A DNA stretch of 64,000 nt from Burkholderiaceae bacterium (GTDB lineage Bacteria; Pseudomonadota; Gammaproteobacteria; Burkholderiales; Burkholderiaceae_E): positions 1 through 64,000 of the forward strand of contig JAJPES010000053.1 in NCBI GenBank assembly GCA_021166725.1. The letters are read 5' to 3'. The notes under the pieces were generated by a model. The model was not told where the DNA came from and did not search any database. It saw nothing but the letters and a program-made list of their open reading frames with translations. The stretch's first letter is position 1. The number at the start of each line of letters is the position of its first letter. The position numbers and the translations under genes are program-made. Shown here one piece after another: positions 17,623-25,404 of this stretch.

Positions 17623-18995
17623 CGGCCCTCCTTCAGGAACTGGTCCACGTAGCGGGTGTGAACGTCGCCGCGCTGGAACGCGGGGGTGCGAATCAGTCGC
17701 TCGAGGAACGGTGCCGTGGTGCAGACGCCGTCGATGCGCAGTTCGCCGAGCGCGCGTCCCATCCGGTCGAGCGCCTCTCGCCGGTCCCGGCCCCAGACGA
17801 TGAGCTTGGCGAGCAGCGAGTCGTAGTACGGAGGCACCCGATAGCCGGCCTCCACGTGCGAGTCGACGCGCACGCCCGGGCCGCCGGGCCAGCGTACGGC
17901 CTCGATCCTTCCGGGGCAGGGCGCGAAGTCGGCGTCGGCGTCCTCGGCGTTGATCCGGCATTCGATCGCGTGGCCGCTTGTTCGGAGGTCGTCCTGCGCG
18001 ATCGACAGCGCTTCGCCCTGCGCGATGCGGATCTGCTCCTTGACGATGTCGACGCCGGTGATCATCTCCGTGACCGGATGCTCGACCTGCACGCGCGCGT
18101 TCATCTCCATGAAGTAGAACGCGCCGGAGTCGGGCTCGACGATGCACTCGACGGTTCCCGCGCTTCGGTACCCGGCGTGCCGGCACAGGCGGGTTGCCGC
18201 CTCGCCGATGCGCGCGCGCAACCCCTCGTCCAGCACGGGGGACGGCCCTTCCTCGACGAGCTTCTGGTTGCGTCGCTGCAGCGAGCAGTCGCGCTCGCCG
18301 AGGTGCAGGACGCGATGCCCGTCGGAGATCACCTGGATCTCGATGTGCCGGATGCGCGGCAGGAATTTCTCGACGTAGATCGCACCGTCGCCGAACGCGG
18401 CCTTCGCCTCGCGCGCCGCGTCCTCGTAGCGCGCAACGAGGTCTTCCGCGCGGTGCACCTCGCGCATTCCGCGGCCGCCGCCGCCGGCGGCGGCCTTGAG
18501 CAGCACCGGGTAGCCGAGCGCTTCGGCAATCGAGCGCGCGTGCCCCGCGTCCGACACGGTGCCGCGCGAGCCCGGCGTCGTGGGCACGTCGGCCTCTTCG
18601 GCCAGCGCGCGCGCGCGCGCCTTGTCGCCCATCGCCTCGATTGCCTCGGGACCCGGTCCGATGAAGACGATGCCTTCCTGGGCACACAGTCGCGCGAAGG
18701 CGGCGTTCTCGGAGAGGAATCCGTAGCCCGGGTGGATCGCCTGCGCACCAAAGACGCGGGCCGCGGACACGAGCGCTGACGCGTTCAGGTAGCTGTGTGC
18801 CGAGCGCGCGGGGCCGATGCAGACGGCGTGGTCGGCCTGTCGCACCGGCAGGCTGTCGCGGTCGGCTTCCGAATAGACCTGCACCGTCTCGATGCCCAGT
18901 TCGCGGCACGCGCGCTGGATCCGCAACGCGATCTCGCCGCGGTTCGCGACGAGGATCCGACGAAAGCGGCGTGCATCGGGCGGGGGTTCGATCAT
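17619..18995 (-). CDS. Biotin carboxylase (AccC-like)
   Basis: A 458-aa ATP-grasp biotin carboxylase of standard length. Motifs are ILVANRGEIALRIQRACRELG, HPGYGFLSENAAFA, the glycine-rich AAAGGGGRGMREV, and FMEMNARVQVEHPVTE with the bicarbonate/biotin site residues. It carboxylates the biotin on the BCCP encoded 37 bp upstream and hands over to the carboxyltransferase. This is probably an accessory, pathway-specific copy rather than the housekeeping acetyl-CoA carboxylase, judging by the partner subunit. Confidence 0.93.
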   Translation of the reverse strand: MIEPPPDARRFRRILVANRGEIALRIQRACRELGIETVQVYSEADRDSLPVRQADHAVCIGPARSAHSYLNASALVSAARVFGAQAIHPGYGFLSENAAFARLCAQEGIVFIGPGPEAIEAMGDKARARALAEEADVPTTPGSRGTVSDAGHARSIAEALGYPVLLKAAAGGGGRGMREVHRAEDLVARYEDAAREAKAAFGDGAIYVEKFLPRIRHIEIQVISDGHRVLHLGERDCSLQRRNQKLVEEGPSPVLDEGLRARIGEAATRLCRHAGYRSAGTVECIVEPDSGAFYFMEMNARVQVEHPVTEMITGVDIVKEQIRIAQGEALSIAQDDLRTSGHAIECRINAEDADADFAPCPGRIEAVRWPGGPGVRVDSHVEAGYRVPPYYDSLLAKLIVWGRDRREALDRMGRALGELRIDGVCTTAPFLERLIRTPAFQRGDVHTRYVDQFLKEGR

Positions 18996-19032
18996 CCGGG
19001 GAATCCTTGCGACGTCCAGACGGGCCGCCGGC

Positions 19033-19614
19033 TCACTGCGGACGAACGACGATCAGCGGCTGGCCGTACTCGACGGCGTCGCCGTCGTCGACGAGGATCT
19101 GCGCGACGGTGCCGCGGCAGCCCGCCGGAAGCGAGTTCATCAGCTTCATCACCTCGATGATGCAGACGGTCGTATCGGCTTCCACGTGCTGCCCGACCTC
19201 GACGAACGGCGCTGCGCCCGGCTCGGGCGCGCGGTAGAACGTCCCGACCATCGGCGAGCGGATCAGGACGCCTTCGACCGGTTCGACGGGCGCTGCGGCG
19301 GGACCCGGTTTCGACGCAGCAGGAGCCCCGTGCTCGTTGCCCAGAGCAGCGAGTTGCGCGACGTTCTGCGCAGCGGTGGCGGCTCGGGCGGGTGTCGGTT
19401 CGGGCGTCGCGGCCGGTCGAGCAGGGAGCGTCGCTGGTGCACGATCGAGCGGTGCAGGCGCACCGTCGAGGCTGGGCGACTGCGACGTGTCGCCGCGCCG
19501 CAGCTCGATCTCGAGGTCGCCCGAACGGAACCGGAACTCCCGGAAGTGCGACGAGGATTCGATCAGCTCGACGAGTTGCAGGAGTTCCCGGTATCCGAAG
19601 TTCTGCGCAGGCAC
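19033..19614 (-). CDS. Biotin carboxyl carrier protein (AccB-like)
   Basis: A 193-aa BCCP. An N-terminal helical part (FGYRELLQLVELIESSSHFREFRF) resembles acetyl-CoA carboxylase BCCP, followed by a long Ala/Pro-rich linker (about residues 55-105) and a C-terminal lipoyl-like domain. The biotin attachment site is EVMKLMN with Lys157. It is first in the carboxylase operon, divergent from the BKACE gene across a 141-bp regulatory region. Confidence 0.93.
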   Translation of the reverse strand: MPAQNFGYRELLQLVELIESSSHFREFRFRSGDLEIELRRGDTSQSPSLDGAPAPLDRAPATLPARPAATPEPTPARAATAAQNVAQLAALGNEHGAPAASKPGPAAAPVEPVEGVLIRSPMVGTFYRAPEPGAAPFVEVGQHVEADTTVCIIEVMKLMNSLPAGCRGTVAQILVDDGDAVEYGQPLIVVRPQ

Positions 19615-19650
19615 GTGCCTCTCCAGCCGTTACGCGTTTCGCGTGCAAGA

Positions 19651-19674
19651 TTTCACTGAGCGGAACTAAAGATC
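19651..19674. promoter_or_regulatory. Operator-like repeat, copy 1 (accB side)
   Basis: Contains TTTCACTGAGCGGAAC then TAAAGATC. It matches copy 2 at 19735-19758 at 20 of 24 positions in the same orientation, about 84 bp apart. The core is an imperfect version of the TTTCG-N5-CGAAA palindrome. It lies about 37 bases upstream of the accB start codon and downstream of the predicted minus-strand promoter, as expected for a repressor site. Confidence 0.5.
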
Positions 19675-19689
19675 TCGCTTGTGAAAATC

Positions 19690-19719
19690 ATTGCATATGT
19701 TTACGGTGGTTGCAATAAT
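19690..19719. promoter_or_regulatory. Overlapping divergent promoters between accB and the BKACE gene
   Basis: On the plus strand TTGCAT (19691-19696) and AATAAT (19714-19719) are separated by 17 bp, a good sigma-70 arrangement leading to the ATG at 19756. On the minus strand TTGCAA (19716-19711) and AATGAT (19692-19687) are 18 bp apart and would serve accB. The face-to-face arrangement creates an ATTGCA-N15-TGCAAT inverted repeat. The segment is much more AT-rich than its surroundings. Confidence 0.5.
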
Positions 19720-19734
19720 GTTTGAGACGAATCA

Positions 19735-19758
19735 TTTCGATGAGCGAAACTAGAGATG
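19735..19758. promoter_or_regulatory. Operator-like repeat, copy 2 (BKACE side)
   Basis: Contains a perfect palindrome TTTCG-ATGAG-CGAAA (19735-19749), then CTAGAGATG; the last three bases are the start codon of the BKACE gene. It matches copy 1 at 19651. Its position between transcript start and start codon suggests a roadblock repressor site. The 15-bp gapped palindrome is compatible with IclR-family operators; the IclR genes at 1223 and 2219 are candidates. Confidence 0.55.
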
Positions 19759-20601
19759 AGTGAGCTGGTCATCATCACAGCCGCAATCACCGGGGCCCTG
19801 CCACGGAAGAAGGACAACCCGGCCGTACCCGTGACGCCGAGCGAGCAGGTCGAGTCGACGCACGAGGCTTTCGAGGCCGGGGCGTCGCTCGTGCACGTGC
19901 ACGTTCGCGCACCGGATGAATCGCCGAGCTCCGACCCGGAGCTGTTCGCCCGCGTGCAGGAGGGCGTGCGCAAGCACTGTCCCGGGATGATCATCCAGTT
20001 CTCCACCGGCGGGCGCGGACGCGAACAGTCGGCGCGCGGCGCGATGCTCGGCCTGCGTCCCGACATGGCGTCGCTCGCCACCGGCTCGGTCAACTTCCCG
20101 GCGAGCATCTACGAGAATCCGCCCGAGTTCGTCGAAGGGCTCGCGCGCACGATGCTCGAGCTCGGCATCAAGCCCGAGATCGAGGTGTTCGACGTCGCGA
20201 TGCTCTACAACGCAGTGGCGCTGGTGAAGAAGGGCTTGCTGAAGGCGCCGCTGCACGTGCAGTTTGTGCTCGGCATCCAGAACGCATTGCCCGCGCGCCG
20301 CTCGGTGTTCGACTTCCTGCGCAGCGAGCTCGCCGAGCTGATGCCCGAGGCTACCTGGGTCGCGGCGGGCACCGGGCGTTTCCAGTGGGAGGTCAACCAG
20401 TGGTGCCTCGAGGCCGGCGGCCATTGCCGCACCGGGCTCGAGGACAACCTCAGGTTCGACGCGACCCGGATGGCCACGAGCAATGCCGAGCTCGTGAAGA
20501 AGATCGCCGACGGATGCGAGCGGTACGGCAGGCGCGTCGCGACCCCGGCCGAGGCGCGCGAACTGCTGCAACTCGCGCCGATCGGGCAAGCGGTGCACTG
20601 A
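19756..20601 (+). CDS. Beta-keto acid cleavage enzyme (BKACE, DUF849)
   Basis: A 281-aa zinc-dependent TIM-barrel of the 3-keto-5-aminohexanoate cleavage (Kce/DUF849) family. These enzymes condense a beta-keto acid with acetyl-CoA and split the product into acetoacetate and an acyl-CoA. Zinc ligands are visible as HVHVR (His47, His49); TAAITGA at the N-terminus and STGGRG are family motifs. The side-chain specificity pocket cannot be assigned by eye. It begins an operon with an acylating aldehyde dehydrogenase and a thioesterase, so the acyl-CoA it makes or uses may be reduced, oxidised or hydrolysed there. Confidence 0.92.
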   Translation: MSELVIITAAITGALPRKKDNPAVPVTPSEQVESTHEAFEAGASLVHVHVRAPDESPSSDPELFARVQEGVRKHCPGMIIQFSTGGRGREQSARGAMLGLRPDMASLATGSVNFPASIYENPPEFVEGLARTMLELGIKPEIEVFDVAMLYNAVALVKKGLLKAPLHVQFVLGIQNALPARRSVFDFLRSELAELMPEATWVAAGTGRFQWEVNQWCLEAGGHCRTGLEDNLRFDATRMATSNAELVKKIADGCERYGRRVATPAEARELLQLAPIGQAVH

Positions 20602-20635
20602 GCCCGTCGTCCGCCACCTTCCAGGATCGAGAGAG

Positions 20636-22066
20636 ATGCAGGCGAACCCCCAGCCCAGCGGCGAGCGCGACGAGGCCGCGCGGAAGATCGTCGCGACGCT
20701 CGTCGAGCGCGCGCGCGCGGCGCAGCGCGTCTACGAGCGCTGCGACCAGGCACGCGTCGACGAAGCGGTTCTCGCGGCCGGATGGGCGATCATGGAGCCG
20801 TCGCGCAACCGTGCGCTCGCGGAAATGGCCGTCCGCGAAACCGGGCTCGGCGTCGTCGAGGACAAGATCCAGAAGAACTACCGCAAGACCCTCGGCCTGT
20901 TGCGCGACCTGAAGGGCGTGCGCAGCGTGGGCGTGATCTCCGAGGATCCTCAGCTCGGGCTCGTGGAGATCGCTCGACCGGTCGGCGTCGTCGCCGCGAT
21001 CACGCCGTCGACGAACCCGGCCGCGACGCCGGCCAACAAGATCATCAACGCGCTGAAAGGGCGCAACGCGGTCATCGTTGCCCCGTCGCCGAAGGGCCTG
21101 GGCACCTGCGAGGCGCTCGTCGGCTACGTGCGAGACGAGCTCGAGGCGCTCGGGCTGCCGGGCGACCTCGTGCAGCACCTTCCGGGTCCCGTCACGAAGG
21201 CCACGACGCAGGAGCTGATGCGCCAGTGCGACCTCGTCGTCGCCACCGGCTCGCAGAACAACGTGCGCGCGGCGTATGCGAGCGGGACGCCGGCCTTCGG
21301 CGTGGGCGCCGGGAACGTCGCATCGATCATCGATGCGTCGGCCGCTCTCGACGACGCGGCCACCGCGATCGCGGCGTCGAAGTGCTTCGACAACGCGACT
21401 AGCTGCTCGTCCGAGAACAGCGTCGTCATCGTCGATGCCGTCTACGACGATGCGATGGACGCGCTCGCGCGCGTCGGCGGCGTGCTGCTGGGTGCCGACG
21501 AGAAGGAGCGCCTCGGGCGCACGATGTGGCCGCAGGGAAAGCTGTCGAGCGCCGTGATCGCGCAGAGCGCGCCTCGCATCGCGCAGCTGGCCGACCTGTC
21601 GAGCGAGGCTGCGAAGGAAGCGCGCTTCCTGATGGTCGAGGAGTCCGGAACGGGCGCGGGCTGTCCGTTCTCGGGCGAGAAGCTCGCTCCGGTACTCGCG
21701 GTGTACCGGGCGCGCGACTTCGACGACGCGTGCCGGATCGTCGCGGCCATCTACGGGTATCAGGGCGCCGGACACTCGGTCAGCGTGCACACGCAGGACG
21801 ACGGGCACGTCCTCGAGCTCGGCCTCGAGCTGCCGGTGTGCCGCGTCATCGTCAACCAGGCGCACTGCTTCGCCACCGGCGGAAGCTTCGACAACGGGCT
21901 GCCGTTCTCGCTGTCGATGGGCTGCGGCACCTGGGGCCGCAACAACTTCTCCGACAACCTGAACTATCGGCAGTACCTGAACATCACGCGCATCTCACGG
22001 CGGATTCCGGAGCGCATGCCGAGCGAGGCGGAGATCTTCGGGGAGTTTTTGGCGAAGCGGCGGTAG
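20636..22066 (+). CDS. CoA-acylating aldehyde dehydrogenase, sulfoacetaldehyde dehydrogenase-like
   Basis: A 476-aa aldehyde dehydrogenase of the acylating (EutE/AdhE-like) branch, converting an aldehyde plus CoA and NAD(P) to an acyl-CoA or the reverse. The catalytic Cys257 is in ATSCSSENS, and ITPSTNPAATPANK is typical of the acylating group. The C-terminal GTWGRNNFSDNLNYRQYLNI is recalled from proteins annotated as sulfoacetaldehyde dehydrogenase (acylating), SauS, so that activity is a reasonable guess but not proven. It follows the BKACE gene by 34 bp. Xsc, the usual sulfoacetaldehyde-consuming enzyme, is not in the window. Confidence 0.85.
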   Translation: MQANPQPSGERDEAARKIVATLVERARAAQRVYERCDQARVDEAVLAAGWAIMEPSRNRALAEMAVRETGLGVVEDKIQKNYRKTLGLLRDLKGVRSVGVISEDPQLGLVEIARPVGVVAAITPSTNPAATPANKIINALKGRNAVIVAPSPKGLGTCEALVGYVRDELEALGLPGDLVQHLPGPVTKATTQELMRQCDLVVATGSQNNVRAAYASGTPAFGVGAGNVASIIDASAALDDAATAIAASKCFDNATSCSSENSVVIVDAVYDDAMDALARVGGVLLGADEKERLGRTMWPQGKLSSAVIAQSAPRIAQLADLSSEAAKEARFLMVEESGTGAGCPFSGEKLAPVLAVYRARDFDDACRIVAAIYGYQGAGHSVSVHTQDDGHVLELGLELPVCRVIVNQAHCFATGGSFDNGLPFSLSMGCGTWGRNNFSDNLNYRQYLNITRISRRIPERMPSEAEIFGEFLAKRR

Positions 22067-22080
22067 GGCGGCGCGGCGCG

Positions 22081-22509
22081 ATGGAACAGAACACGCACCG
22101 ACGCGCCGATGCCGACCTCGTCGGGCGGCCGACGCAGCTGGGGGAGGGCAGCGCCACCGTGGAGTTGCGCACGACCGAGCGGATGGCGGTCGACGAGCAC
22201 GGGCTGGTGCACGGCGGTTTCGTGTTCGGGGTCGCCGACTATGCGGCGATGCTCGCGGTGAACGACGAGTACGTCGTGCTCGGCAAGGCCGAGTCGCGCT
22301 TTCTCGCGCCGGTGCGCGCCGGGGAGACCGTCGTCGCGCATGCGCGCATCTTGAACGTCGAGGAACGCAAGCGCCACGTCGAGTGCGAAGTGCTCGTGGG
22401 CAACTCGCGCGTCTTCGTCGGCAGCTTCACCGCGGTGATCCTCGGACGCCACGTGCTCGACAACGGCGCGGGAGCCGCCCGACGCGGCGCTCCCACCGGA
22501 AATTCCTAG
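22081..22509 (+). CDS. Hotdog-fold thioesterase (PaaI-like)
   Basis: A 142-aa single hotdog-domain protein with the PaaI-type active-site helix (DEHGLVHGGFVFGVADYAAMLAVN) and the strand GKAESRFLAPVRAGE. It probably hydrolyses an acyl-CoA. The ATG at 22081, 14 bp after the aldehyde dehydrogenase, is chosen over a longer frame that reads through the dehydrogenase gene. Its stop overlaps the end of the convergent acyl-CoA dehydrogenase by 4 bp. Confidence 0.85.
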   Translation: MEQNTHRRADADLVGRPTQLGEGSATVELRTTERMAVDEHGLVHGGFVFGVADYAAMLAVNDEYVVLGKAESRFLAPVRAGETVVAHARILNVEERKRHVECEVLVGNSRVFVGSFTAVILGRHVLDNGAGAARRGAPTGNS

Positions 22510-23648
22510 AGCCCCAGCGCCTTCCCGATGATCTGTCGCTGGATCTGCGAGGTGCCCGCGCCGATCGTCGCGAACTGGCAATCGCGCAGGAACCGCTGTG
22601 CGTGGTACTCCATCGCATACGAGTAGCCGCCGAGCACCTGCATCATGTTCCGGGTGAGCCGGATCACGAGCTCGGACGCGAAGAGCTTGGCCATCGACGC
22701 TTCCTTGCGGCACTCCTGCTTCGCGTCGAAGCGCTGTGCCGCCCGATAGGTGAGCAGGCGGGCGGCGTCGAGCTCGGTCTGCATCTGCGCGAAGATCTCG
22801 CGGATCTCGGCGAAGCGTCCGATCGGCTTGCCGAACTGCGTGCGCGTCTTCGCGTACTCGAGTCCGTAGTCGAGCGCTTCCTGCGCGAAGCCTACCCAGC
22901 GAGCCGCCGCGCCGATGCGGTCGAGCTCGAGGCTGTGGCTGACGACCCCCCAGCCGCGGCCGACGCCACCCACCACGCGGTCGGCGGGGACGCGCACGCC
23001 GTCGAAGAACACCGCGCAGTACGAACTGGCCTTGACGCCGAGCTTGCGGATCGGCTGCACGCGAACCCCTTCGGCGCGTGCGTCGACGATGAATGTGGTG
23101 ATGCCCTCGCGGGCCGGCGCGTCTCGATCGGTGCGCGTCGAGACGAGCAGGTAGTCGGCAATGTCGGCGCCGGTGATGAAGATCTTCTGCCCGTCGATCC
23201 GGAAGCCGTCGCCGTCGCGCACGGCAGCCGTGCGGATAGACGCCGCGTCGCTTCCGGCGTCGGGCTCCGTGTAGGCGATCGAGAACTTCGTCTCGCCGCA
23301 CGCGAGCGGCGGAAGGAAGCGCTCCTTCTGCTCGTCCGAGCCGAGATCGAGGATCGCGACGCCGGCGGCGAGGATCGACACCTGGAACGTCATCTGCAAC
23401 GGCAGCAGTCGCTTGCTTAGCTCCTCCTGGAACAGCGCCGACTCGACGCAGCCGAGGCCGGCGCCGCCATATTGCTCGGGCAGCGGGATCCCGATGAAAC
23501 CGAGCTCGCCCATGCGGCGGTACAGGTCGTCCGGGTAGTACGCCTCCTCGTCCATTCGCCGGAAGAGGTTCTCGTCGCACTCGAGACGCACGAAGCGCGC
23601 GACCGAGTCGCGCAGCATCTCCTGCTCGGAGGTCAGGCTGAAGTCCAT
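22506..23648 (-). CDS. Acyl-CoA dehydrogenase family protein (Glu replaced in EGT motif)
   Basis: A 380-aa acyl-CoA dehydrogenase, standard length. FAD/substrate segments are FSIAYTEPDAGSDAASIRTAA and GQKIFITGADIADYLLV. At the usual catalytic position the protein has TIGAGTSQIQRQIIGKAL, with Ala where most relatives have Glu. Some acyl-CoA dehydrogenases keep the base on another helix, so inactivity should not be assumed. The ATG at 23648 gives the canonical start MDFSLTSEQEMLRDSVARFV. It is the last gene of the 12.6 kb operon beginning at 35114. Confidence 0.9.
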   Translation of the reverse strand: MDFSLTSEQEMLRDSVARFVRLECDENLFRRMDEEAYYPDDLYRRMGELGFIGIPLPEQYGGAGLGCVESALFQEELSKRLLPLQMTFQVSILAAGVAILDLGSDEQKERFLPPLACGETKFSIAYTEPDAGSDAASIRTAAVRDGDGFRIDGQKIFITGADIADYLLVSTRTDRDAPAREGITTFIVDARAEGVRVQPIRKLGVKASSYCAVFFDGVRVPADRVVGGVGRGWGVVSHSLELDRIGAAARWVGFAQEALDYGLEYAKTRTQFGKPIGRFAEIREIFAQMQTELDAARLLTYRAAQRFDAKQECRKEASMAKLFASELVIRLTRNMMQVLGGYSYAMEYHAQRFLRDCQFATIGAGTSQIQRQIIGKALGL

Positions 23649-23673
23649 CGTCGTTGCGCTCCCTTTCCCGTGT

Positions 23674-24480
23674 CTATCCGTTGTTCGTGCGCCGGCGCAG
23701 GATTCCGCCCGGATCGACGCGCTCGCGCAGCAGGCGCAGCTCGGCGGCGGTGGGCGCCTCGGTCTGCGGGACGTGCGGCGGAACAATCGGCTCGAACCCG
23801 GTGTTGCGAAGCACGTCGTCGACGCTCACGCCCGGGTGAAGCGAGTGCAGCCGCATGCGCTTGCTGCGCTCCTCGAAGTCGAAGACGCACAGTGGCGTGA
23901 TGCAGAAGCGCGGGCCTCCCCCGGGGAAGCCGAGCCGCTCCCGGTGGTCCCCGCCTTTGCCCCAGCCGAAGGTCGAGACGAAGTCGCACCGGTCGACGAA
24001 GATGCGCCGGTCGTGCGAGGCGACGTAGAGGTAGTAGCGGCCGATCGATACCGCGGCGCTCGGCGTGCCGACGGCGCCCGGTCCACGGAAGCGCAGGCGA
24101 CCGTGATCGTCGCCGACGCCGATCAGGTTCGCGTTTCCATGCGCATCGATCTGCAGCGCGCCGACCGCGAACAGGTCGGTCATCTTGTCGAAGGCGTCGA
24201 AGACCTCGTCGTGGATGTACTGCGACTCGGCCCAGCGCGATTGTCGCCAGTCGGTCAGCGAGTCGAAACCGGGCAGGCGGGGTTCGTCGTACAGGTTCGT
24301 TCGTGTATGCGCGAGCATCACGATCATGTTCGGACCGTGATGCAGGTGGGCGAGCAGGACTCCCGCGCGCGGAACTGGAACGTTCGCGCCGACGAGTGCG
24401 CGCTCGCCGTCCGCGATCTGCCTCGACAGGAAGACGGCGTTCAGTTCGTCGACGGTGCAGGGAGCTTCGGTGGCGTTCAT
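23674..24480 (-). CDS. CoA-transferase beta subunit (GctB/IpdB-like)
   Basis: A 268-aa family I CoA-transferase beta-type subunit. DEVFDAFDKMTDLFAVGALQIDAHGNANL, GPGAVGTPSAA and FGWGKGGDHRERLGFPGGGP are characteristic. It lies 18 bp after the alpha subunit. IpdAB proteins of similar sequence are ring-opening hydrolases in steroid catabolism rather than CoA-transferases, so function depends on active-site Glu placement that cannot be settled by eye. Confidence 0.85.
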   Translation of the reverse strand: MNATEAPCTVDELNAVFLSRQIADGERALVGANVPVPRAGVLLAHLHHGPNMIVMLAHTRTNLYDEPRLPGFDSLTDWRQSRWAESQYIHDEVFDAFDKMTDLFAVGALQIDAHGNANLIGVGDDHGRLRFRGPGAVGTPSAAVSIGRYYLYVASHDRRIFVDRCDFVSTFGWGKGGDHRERLGFPGGGPRFCITPLCVFDFEERSKRMRLHSLHPGVSVDDVLRNTGFEPIVPPHVPQTEAPTAAELRLLRERVDPGGILRRRTNNG

Positions 24481-24498
24481 CGTGGTTCGCTGCTGCGT

Positions 24499-25404
24499 TC
24501 AGTACTCGGAGAGCGACAGCAGCCGTCGCAAGCCGATCGTTTCGAGATAGTCCACGTGGTCCTTGGGGCCGTGCACGTATCGGTCGAGGTACGCGTCCAG
24601 CGGCTGCGGATCGCCCGAGCGAACGAGCGACCGGCAGGCAGCCAGGTACTCGCGCAGGTGCTCCTCGTCGGCCAGGTAGCAGCCGGGGCTCGCGAACGGG
24701 TGCGCTCCGAACGGCGCGCGAACGACGCCGTATGCGCCGGGAATCGAGGTCCGCGCCGGATCGCGCCGGATCTCCTCGTTCGCCACGATCTTCTCGGCGA
24801 AGACGACCGTGCGTTCGGCTGCGCGGTACAACGACCGGTCGCCGTAGCCCGTGCCGATATGCTGCGCGTTGCCGTAGGCGTCCGACACGGCGGCGTAGAC
24901 GAAAGCCACGTCGGGACGGATCGCCGGGATCGCGAGCAGCGACTCGCCGCGGATCGGGTCGACGAACGGCTTCAACGCGGGGTTGACGTCCGGATAGCTC
25001 GTCCCGACGCCGGCGCGTACCGGCAGGAACGGCAGTCGCTGCGATCCGGCGTGCAGCGCGGCGTAGTACATTCCTTCGTCGCACTCGAAGATCTCGATCT
25101 CGCCGCGCTGCGCGGCGTGCTGGATCATCGGCGAGATCGGTGCGAGCGTTTCTGCGCCGAAGTAGCAGCTCACGAGCGTTCGCACGCAGCCGCCGGCGAC
25201 CAGCAGGTCGAGATCGAGGCCACCGGAGGCCGGACCGACGATCGTCAGCGCCTTGCGCCGCCGCCGGATCAGCTCGCGCACGACGGGCATCGGGTGAGCG
25301 CTGTTGATGAACCCGCCGACGGCGACGGTCATGCCGTCCTCGACGAGATCGGCGGCCTGCGCCACCGAGAGGAACTTCTCCTGCCTGCGTGCCGTGATGG
25401 TCAC
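24499..25404 (-). CDS. CoA-transferase alpha subunit (GctA/IpdA-like)
   Basis: A 301-aa alpha subunit. SVAQAADLVEDGMTVAVGGFINSAHPMPVVRELIRR is the CoA-binding N-terminus; later AFVYAAVSDAYGNAQHIGTGYGD and ANEEIRRDPARTSIPG are typical of the glutaconate CoA-transferase A/IpdA group. Its start overlaps the stop of the ADP-forming synthetase gene by 4 bp, showing tight coupling. Two alternative acid-activating systems thus sit side by side. Confidence 0.87.
   Translation of the reverse strand: MTITARRQEKFLSVAQAADLVEDGMTVAVGGFINSAHPMPVVRELIRRRRKALTIVGPASGGLDLDLLVAGGCVRTLVSCYFGAETLAPISPMIQHAAQRGEIEIFECDEGMYYAALHAGSQRLPFLPVRAGVGTSYPDVNPALKPFVDPIRGESLLAIPAIRPDVAFVYAAVSDAYGNAQHIGTGYGDRSLYRAAERTVVFAEKIVANEEIRRDPARTSIPGAYGVVRAPFGAHPFASPGCYLADEEHLREYLAACRSLVRSGDPQPLDAYLDRYVHGPKDHVDYLETIGLRRLLSLSEY

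Noticed and set aside
16174-18909. Single 911-aa biotin carboxylase-carboxyltransferase fusion
   Set aside because: The part upstream of 17622 is a wrong-frame reading of accC. The two genes are separate with a 4-bp overlap.
20636-22066. Naming the acylating dehydrogenase sauS outright
   Set aside because: The similarity is from memory of the family C-terminus. Without Xsc, SauT or SauU neighbours the substrate remains unproven.
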